Assembly (NCBI GenBank): GCA_008360975.2
Contig: CM039193.1
Coordinates: forward strand, 18,955,389 to 19,019,388
Origin: Lichenostomus cassidix
Lineage: Eukaryota > Chordata > Aves > Passeriformes > Meliphagidae
Direction: 5' to 3'
Length of the DNA stretch: 64,000 nt
Shown here: in pieces, positions 36,898 to 47,140 of the stretch
Numbering within the stretch: position 1 is the first letter of the stretch
Layout of the letters: each line of letters begins with the position of its first letter
Notes under the pieces: model-generated
Databases searched by the model: none
The model's input: the letters and a program-made list of their open reading frames with translations, nothing else
What the model was told of the DNA's origin: nothing
Position numbers and translations under genes: made by a program

Positions 36898-37101
36898 AGG
36901 ATGGCAGTGCCAGGGTGAGCAGGATGGCAGTGCCATGGTGAGCAGGATGGCAGTGCCATGGTGAGCAGGATGGCAGTGCCATGGTGAGCAGGATGGCAGT
37001 GCCATGATGAACAGGATGGCAGTGCTGTGGTGAACAGGATAGCAGTGCCATGGTGAGCAGGATGGCAGTGCCATGGTGAGCAGCAGTGCCATGGTGAGCA
37101 C
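36898..37101. repeat. 23-bp minisatellite, 8 full copies plus a partial
   Basis: Units start every 23 bp at 36898, 36921, 36944, 36967, 36990, 37013, 37036 and 37059. Each carries AGGATGGCAGTGCC followed by ATGGTGAGC or a close variant. A ninth unit has an 8-bp deletion. Units differ by 0-4 substitutions (for example GCTGTGG and GATGAAC variants in units 5-7). Because 23 is not a multiple of 3 and the unit has no minus-strand stop in any frame, minus-strand frames of 241, 122 and 103 codons run through it. These are artefacts of the array. Confidence 0.97.
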
Positions 37102-39197
37102 TGGACACCCCAGCAGGCTCCAGTGGCTGCTGGACTGTGTATCCTCTGCACCCACTGCTCTCACTGGGTCACAGCTCAGAAGCTTCACCCCAGGGAAGGT
37201 GCAGGTCAGCCTGAGGGCAGGAACTGCTCCCTTGCCAGTCCCTCTCCCTGTGAACCTGCACCATCCAGCTCTGCTTTGATCCAGCTTTCTCCGAAGGCAG
37301 CTCTGGAGGGATCGGCTTACAGACATCCCCTGCTGCTGAAACAAAGTGTAACAACACAGACAGGAGAAATGAGAGCAAAATGTGGTGCTGCAAAGGCACA
37401 GCAGCTTTTTAATATCACAGCTGCTTCTGCACCACGGACATGATGTGCCAAATAATCCTTGTGATGGTTTTATTCCATGCATTTAGAAATACAGCAGATC
37501 CCTTCTCTGCAGCATCCCTGCCTTTGGAAGTCTGGCCATTGCAGTGACTCCTTGCAGCATACAGGGCTTAGGAAGGGAACAGGGAGAGCTGTACCTCTTA
37601 CAAAGGGGGAGTGGCAAAGATAATCCAGGAATTCTTGTACCCCCAACTTCCCCTCACTCACAAACCCAAACTGGCCATGCCAAGGAAGCAGCTGAAGCCA
37701 CCCAGTGAAAGCCAACCCAGACCTGCCCAGCAGAGCCAGCAGCCCAGGGCCAGCAGGTCCTGCCCTGGAGGCACATCCTGTCCCCAGCCCCAGCAGTGTC
37801 CCTGCAGCCCCGAGAGCAGTGTGGAGCACGCAGCCAGCCTGCAGCACAGCCAGGAGCTGCTGCCCCATCCCTGGGAGCACCCATGAGACTGGAATGAAGA
37901 GATTCCCCCAGCCCACACCACCAGCTCCATTTGACACACAGCACAGGGTCAACATTGATGAGAGATTTCCCTTTTTCATTCCCAGGGGGACTGAGAGCTG
38001 TGATGCTTCACCTCAAGCACTGCAGAAACCCTTTGCAGTTTGCTGCCTGATCCCCTTCAGACTGGCACTGCTGCCCCATTAACAGCTGAGTCTGAGAAAT
38101 CCCTTTCAGGGAGAATAAAATGGGTAATGGAACAAAATTGCAGTGTGGTAAAATACCAAGTCCCTCATGTAATTGGTAGGTTTGAGTCTGGCTGCCTCCA
38201 CTTGCTGACAGCAGGATCACACCAGGCAGGAGCTCCTCTGGAATGCTGTCCCAGGACCAGCAGTGTCCCAGGTCCACCCCCAGCTCTTCCCCTGGCAGGA
38301 AAAAACTGAACGTGTGTCTCTCCAAGGCAGTCAGTGAAAAATGGCCCCATGGAACACCCCAGAAAAGGCCTCTCACAGAGAGGGCCAGCTAAGGTCCCAG
38401 GAAAAACATTTGCTCTTAAACCTTCCTACGGGATGAGTCAGTGCTCCTAATCTGTGTAATTCCAAAAAATTGTTAAACACACAAGTTTTGTTGTATATAA
38501 CCAACAATAAAACTGAGTGCACTTCTCACATTATGCAGCAAACAGAATAAATTTGAACCTGATTGGCAGTTCCACTTTTCTAGTTTAATGCCCTCTACAA
38601 TTTCTAGTACCAGAAATCTTTATTTTGCTCCTTTTCAGCTAGTTTCTAGCAAGGATGAATTCTTTTAATCCACATGAGATACAAATCCTGAATTCTACTG
38701 TGCCAGCAGCAACAGGTGAATAATGCAGAACTGCCCCTCTAATTACCAAATATCTTCTGTTCTGGCTCATGGTCACTCCAGGCCAGGACTTACAACAGGA
38801 CAGTCTATTCTGTCACAGGAGGGAAACAAAGAGGTACTAGTAAAAGCTGACATCCCACATCATTTGATGAAACTGTAACTCAGAAGTTTATAAATACATT
38901 TATGTTGGCACTGGCAGTAGTGTCAGTTTATATTTTACTCATAATATTCTGAGCAGGTGCACAGCTTTGTCCTATCTCCAAGGGAGCAGCTCTTTTCCAA
39001 CAAAATGCATCAGTTTCTTGGTTTATTGCAGTTTTGCTACACCTTTCCATCAACACAATCAAACAAGCTCACCACAGCCTCCCACGGAATTCCAACTAAG
39101 TTACAATGGTACCAACCTCACACTAAAGTCCCAGGACTCTTGGTCACATCAAGACACATGAAAACAGCATCTCTGACCATATTCCTTATTTTTAAAC
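37102..39197. other. GC-richer unique sequence, no gene recognised
   Basis: The 37.1-38.4 kb part is GC-richer than the rest, with overlapping open frames of 90-169 codons on both strands (for example 37470-37979 minus, 37705-38082 plus). None shows a known domain, and the frames compete on both strands, the usual pattern of GC-rich noncoding DNA. From 38.4 kb the sequence is AT-rich again. Confidence 0.55.
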
Positions 39198-39248
39198 ACT
39201 GGTTGGATGTCATGATGAATATACTGAAAGCCTTCTGGTTCATTTGTC
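39198..39248. repeat. 51-bp dispersed direct repeat, copy 1
   Basis: The segment starting ACTGGTTGGATGTCATGATG and ending CTTCTGGTTCATTTGTC recurs at 40140-40190 with two substitutions in 51 bases. Flanks of the two copies are unrelated. It is not part of the CR1 or LTR elements seen here. Confidence 0.9.
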
Positions 39249-40139
39249 ACACACTTCAGCTCACTGGGCACCAGTCCACTGCTCACACCCTCAAAAAAAG
39301 CCATAAATACACTCTGAGTGCAGAGAGCAGCAAGAGTTTAGATGTGATTTCCCACCACCAAGCCGAAAAAGAAGTTTCAAGCAAGACCCAAGCAGTATGA
39401 GATTTAAAAGTCATATCAGAAATACATACAAGCTAAATTTGGGCTGCTACTTGGACCATGATCTGGTGGCAGCTCAAGCATGAAAGGACACCACCTCCCA
39501 CATGGAATGGCATCATGCAGACAAGTTAATGTGAGCTAAACCTGTGAATCACCCGCTGCAAAATCCCAGGGCAGTTATATAAGAAGCATTTTCAGATACC
39601 ATTTTGAAACAAAAGCCAGACAGTGTGTGCCCAGTTCCTGCTGTGTGCTGGGGATAATCACCAGGTGCTGCTGGAACTGCTGCTCTGGGAGACACCCAGA
39701 GCTTCCCCTGAGAACAGACAATTGCCAGGGATGGCCACTCTCCCCAGGAACACCCACACAGGGCAAGCAGCTCTGCTGGGCTGGGGAGCAAGGTGTGGGG
39801 TGAGCTCTGTGCTAAAGCACAACACAAGACTGACTGCTTAAAAAGGATCTGCTTGCTAAGTTCACTAAATAGACTGCATTTGAGACCTACAACCACCAAT
39901 TAACCATGTTCACTGAGACAGCACAGTATTTCACCAAGAACATCGTTAATCACATTCTTTTTGTCCTTATTTTCTCAACTCCTATTAAAGAAACTGACTT
40001 TTTAGCCATCTTAAGTGACAGCATAATATTGCAGATGCCCCTTTTTTAACACAGATTTACTCTGCAGTTTGCATGCACTCCAATTTGTGCAGAGCACCTC
40101 CAGCCTCAGAAGACTCTGCCCATCCCAGCTCTGGGAATG
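39249..40139. other. Unique spacer between the two 51-bp copies
   Basis: No gene is recognised. A 116-codon minus frame (39549-39899) has no known family. The tail of a 147-codon plus frame (38957-39400) enters from the left. Confidence 0.55.
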
Positions 40140-40190
40140 ACTGGTTGGATGTCATGGTGAATATATTGAAAGCCTTCTGGTTCATTTGTC
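40140..40190. repeat. 51-bp dispersed direct repeat, copy 2
   Basis: It matches 39198-39248 at 49 of 51 positions. The two differences are A to G and C to T transitions (ATGATGAA against ATGGTGAA, ATACTG against ATATTG). The match stops abruptly on both sides. Confidence 0.9.
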
Positions 40191-40196
40191 TCAATA

Positions 40197-40252
40197 TTCA
40201 TTTTTAGAAAATTTTCATTTTCAAATTCTGAATTTTCATTTTTAGAAAATTT
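40197..40252. repeat. Short AT-rich repeat (TTCATTTTTAGAAAATTT, two copies)
   Basis: Copies start at 40197 and 40235 with related TTCATTTTCAAATTCTG between them. It lies directly beside copy 2 of the 51-bp repeat and gives a 62-codon minus frame rich in Asn, Glu and Phe that I do not call as a gene. Confidence 0.8.
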
Positions 40253-40530
40253 AGAAACCAAAAGCTCTTTAGTCCTTACAAAGGTGTTACACACAGACCA
40301 TGGTGAAAAAATAGCCTTATTTGTTTGTTTGTTTGTAACCTTTTAAGTGAGTTCTAACTGTGAGCCTGGACAGGACCACTGAAAAGAGCCACTTGCAACG
40401 ATTCTATTTTAAGCCAATGCAGCCACGTCTCAACCCATGAGAGGCAGCAAACACTGATCTCCCACAGATAAGTCACTGTATTCTGTACTCCAGCCTGGCC
40501 ATCTGCACAAGTCCTGAGCACTGAGCTCTA
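40253..40530. other. Short unique spacer with (TTTG)4
   Basis: Contains a small TTTG simple repeat at 40320-40335. Otherwise nothing is recognised. Confidence 0.55.
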
Positions 40531-40613
40531 GGGAGCCCTGCTCGAGTGGGGAGGTTGGACTGGATGACCTCCAGCGTCCCTTCCAGCTCGAGCCATCCTG
40601 TGATCCTATGATA
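40531..40613 (+). mobile_element. CR1 LINE 3' end, second tail type
   Basis: GGGGAGGTTGGACTGGATGA, then CCTCCAGCGTCCCTTCCAGC and CATCCTGTGATCCTATGAT match the sense-strand 3' end of a CR1 subfamily with the 'gatgacctccagaggtcccttcca' form, ending in octamer-like ATCCTATG. It is distinct from the common CR1 type elsewhere in the window. Confidence 0.88.
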
Positions 40614-40983
40614 AATACCATGGAAATGCAGCTCCTGGCATATGGTCTCCATAACAAGCTTGTTATATCTATTCCTGGACTGCTCACAGCCACTACTGTC
40701 CAAGAAATGTCCCTTCCAAACTCTCAGTGATCTCTGAGGAGGGATTTGCAGAAGCCCAGCCTGATGTCACTGCCCAGCCACCGCGCTGTGCCATATGCTC
40801 CGAGCTCCAGGCTGGCTGCACTCGGGCAGAACACAGCCCTCCCCACAGCCACCTCCTTCAGCAGTACGGCTTTTTGACTAACCTGGGCTCTCCTCATGCC
40901 TGAAAATAGTTTGGAGCAACGGGCAGGCTCCAAAGCAGGCAGCCTGTGCTTCCCATCAAGGTTATGGGACCATCTGTGTGCTC
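40614..40983. other. Unique GC-richer sequence, no gene recognised
   Basis: Several CpGs are retained (CCACCGCGCTG, GCTCCGAGC, CTCGGGC, GTACGGC, CAACGGGC), a slight local enrichment that falls short of a CpG island. No exon is recognised. Confidence 0.5.
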
Positions 40984-41062
40984 AGCAGGAGCAGAGCAGG
41001 AGCAGGAGCAGGAGCAGAGCAGGAGCGGAGCAGGAGCAGGAGCAGAGCAGGGGCAGAGCAGC
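40984..41062. repeat. (AGCAGG/AGCAG)n simple repeat
   Basis: An interrupted array of AGCAGG and AGCAG units over 79 bp with variants AGCGGAGC and GGGGCAGAGC. Frames of 92-235 codons on both strands run through it. They translate the repeat as Ser-Arg / Ala-Gly-Ala-Glu on plus and Leu- or Ala-Pro-rich on minus, and are not genes. Confidence 0.95.
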
Positions 41063-43575
41063 CTCCCCCAGCAGGCAACACGGACATGTTGCTCCATGTT
41101 ACGGCAGGTGCTCCATCCCAGCACCACCCGGGCAGCCTGGAGCAGCCTCCCATCCCAGGGCAGCCAGCACAGCCAGCCAAGCACACGGCAAACTCAGCAT
41201 TCAAATGGTGCTGCTGGTACCTAAGTGGAGAGAGGCTGCCATGCCTGTGCCCGGTGGTGCTGGTGATCTGGGCAGGAAGGGATGTGCCATGGCACTGACA
41301 CGGCTGGGGCAGCCCAGGGCAGCAGTGCTCCCAACACAGACAAGCTGATTTTGCTTCTGTGCAGTGTTTGGTGTCACCTCTGGAAGGTGGGGCAGGAGCC
41401 CAGCAGCCACTCTGCACTGAGCCCCCGAGTGGCCTGGCATGTGTCACCACCATCACAAGCTCTGGCCAGCTCTGCCCTGCACAGTTCAGGCCACAATCCC
41501 TTCCTGTGCTCTGAGAAGCACAGAGGATGCTCCATGGGATGGAAACTGCCAAGCAGAGCACACAGGAGGAAGCTTTGCTCCCCACAATTCTCCACTCCCC
41601 TTCCCACAGCAGGTGGGGCATTTGGGGCATGGAGGGTGTGGAGCAGTGAGAGCCTCCAGGATAATCCATCCTGCAGCACCAGGCTCTGCAGCCTCACTCC
41701 TCACCTGCCCCACGAGATGAAGCCATTAGACTGCACAGTGCAGCCAACTGATGAGCTCAGTTCAAGCACTGCCAAACAGCCATATGGGAGGGAAGCAAAT
41801 ATTTCGCTTCAACTAGCGAGGAGTGATCTTAAAGTCAGCATCAGAATGAAGACTTGTGTCTCAAGTGGTAAAATATGAGCAAAATATCCTGGATTTATGA
41901 GCTCTCAAAACCATTTTACCTCTTTTCCTTACCTCCCCTTCAATTGTTTATAATTTGTAAGAGCTTTCAAGAAAAAAATTACAGAAAACAGAAAGGCTGC
42001 CTCCATTCTATTTGAAAAACATCTCATTACATTTATCATTTTACAAATGAGTCAATTCTTTATTTTCCCCTGCAGCGGAAACTTTCCAATCGAGTTATTT
42101 CTGCACCTTTGACCTGCAGCCTTGTCTGTCCCTACCCCAGCTCAGGGACAGCAACTTCACAACCAAAACTCCTTTAAGCTGTGTCTTTCCAGCTCAGTTA
42201 ATTAACAGAGGTGTGGAGTGATTTTTTAAGGGCTGAGGAAGAGAGCTTATCCCCAGAAGTACTGAAGAGCTCTACAGAAAATTTTTAATATCCAACTGCA
42301 CATCAGAAATCTCTCTCCAAGTTCAAAATTCTTGTGCCCACCTATTTTTCTGCAGAAGAACAAGGTAGTATTAAGCAGCATCAGCATTTGGTGATCACCT
42401 GTATTGAATGTGGAATATTGAATATGGAAAGCATTCTTTTAACTTAAACTAAGTGTGATCAGAAGTGGAAAGACAGGATTATTTCAGGTCTCCTTCCATT
42501 TCCAGGTAAGGCTTTATGAAGAAAGAAAAAAATGTCTCTAAAACTGGGATTTAAACAAGAAGCTCATCCTTTTATCTTACATTCAGAATAATAGTGAAGA
42601 TTCAAGTCCAGATTTTCAACAATCATGGCTCCAGTTCTGGTCCCTTTCAGAGACTCTTCCTGCCTCCATGGCAGCTAAATGGTTCTCAGACTCTGAAGAT
42701 ACTCACAGCAGAACACTTTATCATCAATTTAGCCTCTCAACGTGCAATCATCAGCCATAAACATTTAGAAAATGATCAAATCAAGTTTCATCTTTCATTT
42801 GTATCGAGTATTTCTATTTTCCTTAATAAAATCCTCTGCCTGCAGAGGGTTGTTGTCAAAATGTACTTTAGACATATGTGGGAATCAGAGATTTAAAGGC
42901 CAAGAACCTTCAACAAGAATGAGACATTTTCTGCACATGAAATTTATGTCCTTAATCCTCAGGCTTCAGAGCCCATTCCAGCTCTCCCCTTATCTTTCAT
43001 ATAAGACAAGATATTCTAGTAATATCTATTAATATAAGGCCAGTTTATTCTGTAAGGAGAAAGAACAAACAGTAACACTGATGGGGACAGTGGCATCAAC
43101 CCTGCACCCCAGGAATTCATCCACTGACCCACCAATAATCACAAACCCCAGCACTGGAAACCTCCCTGTGCAATTTAAGCTGAGGTATTTTATGGATTAA
43201 ATTTGAAGGGTAGATTACACCCAAGTCCTATTTCCAGAGGCATCTGCTCGTTAAATTCCACACACAGATTATGAGAAATGTCATCAAAATGGCAAAGTTA
43301 TGTTTTAGAAAAAATTGATGGTGCATCTAGAGAACAAACTAAGTTAAACACTAAGATATAAGAAAAGTATCAAAGCCTCAACAAACTCAGCCTCTGGATT
43401 AACCTCACTGCCTGCACTGGCAGGGTTTGGGATGGTGCCAAACACAGAGAACTGAAACATTTGGAGTGACAAAACCTGCTCTCAGTGGGCTTGTTGTGAC
43501 CTTCACTGGGAAGAGCCAGGTCACCACTCTAGACAGGAGCTGCTGGACCCCAGAGATCATTTCTGGTAGATCAGA
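41063..43575. other. Unique sequence, GC-rich then AT-rich, no gene recognised
   Basis: The 41.06-41.75 kb part is GC-rich with overlapping frames of 75-235 codons on both strands, and none matches a family that I know. From about 41.85 kb the base composition becomes AT-rich, with frames no longer than 100 codons. No transposon is recognised. Confidence 0.55.
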
Positions 43576-43859
43576 GTCACAGAATGGTTTGGGTGGGACA
43601 GAACCTCAAAGCCCATCCAGTGCCACCCCTGCCATGGCAGGGACACCTTCCACTGTCCCAGGTTGCTGCCCATCCAGTGCCACCCCTGCCATGGCAGGGA
43701 CACCTTCCACTGTCCCAGGTTGCTCCAAGCCCCATCTAACCTGGCCTTGGACACTGCCAGGGATCCAGGGACAGCCACAGCTTCTCTGGCCCATGACCTC
43801 CCCACCCTCACAGGGAACAATTTCTTCCTAAATGATGTTTAAATCCCATCCCTCTTTGA
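43576..43859 (-). mobile_element. CR1 LINE 3' fragment with internal duplication
   Basis: The plus strand starts GTCACAGAATGGTTTGGG and follows the complement of the CR1 tail to CCTCACAGGGAACAATTTC. A perfect 57-bp tandem duplication lies inside it (43611-43667 and 43668-43724), repeating the CCACCCCTGCCATGGCAGGG section. Frames of 62-134 codons in this block translate the LINE tail and show the duplicated peptide. They are not genes. Confidence 0.95.
43611..43724. repeat. Perfect 57-bp tandem duplication inside CR1
   Basis: Both units begin GCCCATCCAGTGCCACC and end CCCAGGTTGCT with no mismatch over 57 bases. The junction reads GGTTGCTGCCCATCC. The only base shared at the ends of the unit is a G or GC, so microhomology is slight. 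Confidence 0.97.
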
Positions 43860-45179
43860 TGACTGTGTTATCTGCCCCTGAAGCCAACCTGATTTCAGTG
43901 GCCACACGGAAATTCCAAATGCCACACAAGTTCTGCTGCCATTGATGTAACCCTTTTCTCCAATTAAGACCAAATTAGAAAACCTGAAGAGATTAAGACA
44001 AAACCAAGTGTGTTTTCTACTACTATAAATCACCAGACAGACGGCATAAAGAATGGGATTTGAGTCTTCAACTTGTTTTATTTCAACTCTCAGTTAAATC
44101 TGTAGAAACACTGTAATTTGTAACTATTAAGTCTTTGCATGCAGAAGCTACAAAAACACTCTGCTCCACGAGACAATGCCATAGCCAGGATTCTTGGCTT
44201 CTCTCTCGATGCCTGGAGGCCTCAGTTTCAATTATAATGGCTGTACTTACAGCTAATGGTTTCCCTGCTATTAGTCAGCTTCCATCTGTCCCACAACCTG
44301 CAGTGGTGACTGGCACAGCCACCCCCATAGAAAATGTCCTTCCTTGGAGAATCTGGAGGTTACAGGTTTTTGAAATTATGTTGGCACTGAATGGAGCAAC
44401 ACAGCCCAGTTCTTCATTACTGAAAAATGCCTTAGAAGGTTTTTTGTGGGGATTTTTTTGTTTGGTTTGTTTGATTTTTGGGATTTCTTTCAGTGAGGTG
44501 TTTTGATTTTTTTTTTTTTAGGGTGCTGAGTGGGGAGAGGCAGTGTTTAACATGATTTGTGGACTGGCTTTTTTCCTTTCTTAAAATCAGTCCCCAAACA
44601 CAAGCTTCAGTACTATCACAACTTTCAGGGAGAGTTTTAACCACTAATCCATTCAGCTTTTAGAAGCTTTACTTCAAGTATCTTCTTTATCCCCCATAAG
44701 TGTTACTCAAACACTCCCTGAGAGATCCCTGCACCATCAGCTCTGCCTGGTTTTCCCTCAATTCACAGTTTGGTATTTTCAATTGCCTCTTGACATTGCC
44801 ACATCTTATTTTTGTCCTTCAGGTCAAAGAACTCTCATGCAGCTCACACTGATCTGGACACAACCAATGAGTCTTCAGAGGTTTCACTGTTGGATGAGGG
44901 GGTTTTGTGTTTTGTTGTTTGGTTGGGTTTTTTTTTAATCCTCAGAGCATTGCAAAAATAAATTTTGTATCACTGTTCACAGTAATAAAAACACTCCTGG
45001 GTTTTGGTACCATAACTACTTTAAGTGAAAACAGTTCATGTCTATCTCCATTTGCCACAAGCAAGAAAACAATCAGAGTTCTGTACCTTTGAGGTGAGCT
45101 CTTTCTGCTCCAAACCACTTCATACCCTTTTACACTCCTCCTCAAAAAAACCCCCAAAACACAAGGGACATCAGGATTG
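43860..45179. other. Unique AT-rich sequence with T/G-rich tracts
   Basis: T-rich tracts with G interruptions lie at about 44437-44520 and 44895-44940. A 123-codon plus frame (44135-44506) contains an exon-like stretch at about 44240-44345 discussed under findings. No family is recognised and it is not called as a gene. Confidence 0.5.
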
Positions 45180-45328
45180 CTGCCCCAAACCTGGAAGTGT
45201 GCAAGGCCAGGTTGGACAGGGCTTGGAGCAGCCTGGAACAGTGAAAGGTGTCTCTGCCATGGCAGGGGTGGAATAAGATGGGCTTCAAGGTCCTTTCCAA
45301 CCCAAACCACTCTGGGATTCTATGACTT
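45180..45328 (+). mobile_element. CR1 LINE 3' fragment with octamer tail
   Basis: Sense orientation: GGCCAGGTTGGACAGGGC, TTGGAGCAGCCTGGAACAG, GATGGGCTTCAAGGTCC, TTTCCAACCCAAACCACTC and GGGATTCTATGAC. About 150 bp are retained and the 3' end keeps one ATTCTATG octamer. Overlapping frames on both strands are repeat-derived. Confidence 0.94.
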
Positions 45329-47120
45329 CATTAAGCATTATCTCATCAAGCTGATTCACTGGATATTGGTCCATCTGCTCCAGCACAGCTACAACAGCCT
45401 AACTCAGAGCATCCAAACCCTAATTCCCACTGAGAGGGTGATTTGCATCCTTGTTTTTTCCCCTGGCACAGCGAGCAGAGGGCAGGACTGAGCAGGGAAC
45501 AGAGTCAGCTGTTGGTCTGTGCAGGAACTTTTCCATCTATTCCTCAGAGACAGAGGCACAGAAGCCCAGTTCCTACAGCAAGTCAGGCTATTCCCACAGT
45601 GACCTTCTCAGAATTATTTTTACTGCCAAGACATTTTGTCTCAGCATTTCCCCTTCTTATAAGAAGCATTTGTTCATTCCAGAGCTCTGCAGCTCCAGGA
45701 CATCCAAACCCCAGTATCTCACAACTGGAGATATCACAGCTGATGTCATTTGGCCGCCTGGTTATCTTCCTTCACCTCCTCCTGCCCTTGAGCTGAAATA
45801 ATGGGAATATTCTCCCTGCTCCCCTGCCAGAAAGTCCAGGTGACCTCTGGAACATTGCTGAACTTCTCCAAGCTCACTGTGCCTGCATTCCAGCACGTGC
45901 AGCTCCTTGCCTTTGATTTATGCACATGCACACAGGGACTCAGGAGCTCTGCCCTGCATTTCCAGCCCCAAGGATTAACAGTTCCTCTGCTGCCACTTTT
46001 TTGTCTCTTTTTGCTCTGTACTCTGCCCCATTAGCACAAAACAGGGCCTGCTGTTTACTCTGCAAAACAACTCCTATATTTAGGTAAGAGCACACTGGTA
46101 TGAAAAAGGTTTCAATGGAAACAAAATAGGGGTGGGAGGGGAAAGAGCAGGTGTAGAACCAACCTGAGCCATGTCACAGCATGTTTCAGCCAAATTCAAA
46201 GGGAGCACTCACTTGGCCTTGTGCCTTCTGTTCAAAACACCACAATGTGGGTTTATTTGGCTGTTGTCAAAGAAGTCTATAAACAAATGAATTTATTTTT
46301 AGCTGTGCTTGAGCTGCCAGTGAAATTTAAACAACACCCAATGAGTGGTACTGGCACAAGCAAATAAATGATGATAACATTTATCTGGCACTCAATATAT
46401 TAATTGCTTAAGCACGTTTTGCCTTCTCAGGGGTCAACACTTGAAGCCTGTAGATATATAAAAGGTATCCAATTTCCTTCCACTCTGTAAAACAACACGA
46501 GTTTATATTCAATAGGTGCAGAGCTGGGGGAAGAGCATCCTTTTGGATGCTCATCCATCAAGAGCCTATTTTTATAGCACTCTGACATTACAAAAGCAAT
46601 AACATTCCACTCATGGAAATAGCTGAGCTCAAAGATCAAACATTGATGATACTCCAGAGGCTTCTTTCCATAGATATTGAAATTTAAGATTCCTTTCCTT
46701 TTACAATAAATCAACTGTCCCCACCTGAATAGCCACTTTAGTTTGTGAAGTGATTTTGATGGATCACTGCTACCTGAAGCAATGAGTTCCCAAACAAATC
46801 TCTCCTCCTGGAAGGCAGCTCTTGTGGATAATGACTCCAGAGCCTCAGCCTGGACCCTGCAAATGTGAAATTGGATCCCTGCTGACCAGAGGCCAAGGAC
46901 AGAGCTGACAGGATAAGCACATCGTGCTTGGAAACATCTCTGTGTTTGCAAGCTGTACGAAGTTTGTGCTCCCCAAATGGCTGCTCAGAGCCACATATGC
47001 AGCTCCAGATCCACTCCAGAGCAGCACCTTCAGTACAATTCCTTCCTCAGGCAAGGCTCAGCTTCCCAGGGCTTAGGCAGCCACACATGGCATGGCAGCA
47101 AAGCCCTGTGCAGGAGCAGA
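45329..47120. other. Unique noncoding sequence, no gene recognised
   Basis: The largest open frame is 174 codons on the minus strand (46427-46951). It lies in non-repetitive DNA but matches no family that I recognise and has no start context that I can defend. Plus-strand frames of 116-117 codons at 45.4-45.8 kb overlap each other in different frames. Confidence 0.5.
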
Positions 47121-47140
47121 GGGCTGGGGAGGGCAGGGGG
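47121..47140 (+). other. G-quadruplex motif on the plus strand
   Basis: GGGCTGGGGAGGGCAGGGGG has four G runs of 3-5 with loops of 2, 1 and 2 bases. This fits the strict G3+N1-7 rule and short loops favour stability. No promoter is visible nearby. Confidence 0.6.

Noticed and set aside
36757..37482. 241-codon minus-strand open frame, the longest in the window
   Set aside because: Its centre is the 23-bp minisatellite read in one of three equally open frames (repeated Pro-Ser-Cys-Ser-Pro-Trp-His-Cys), and the ends are GC-rich DNA without a domain.
40780..41130. CpG island promoter
   Set aside because: CpGs are mildly enriched but scattered, much of the GC comes from the AGCAGG array, and no first exon is visible.
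40962..41669. 235-codon minus-strand and 92-198-codon plus-strand frames
   Set aside because: They cross the AGCAGG array and a GC-rich area where several frames on both strands are open. No family features are present.
43427..43831. 134-codon plus-strand frame with a repeated peptide
   Set aside because: The repeated peptide reflects the 57-bp duplication inside the CR1 copy and not a protein repeat domain.
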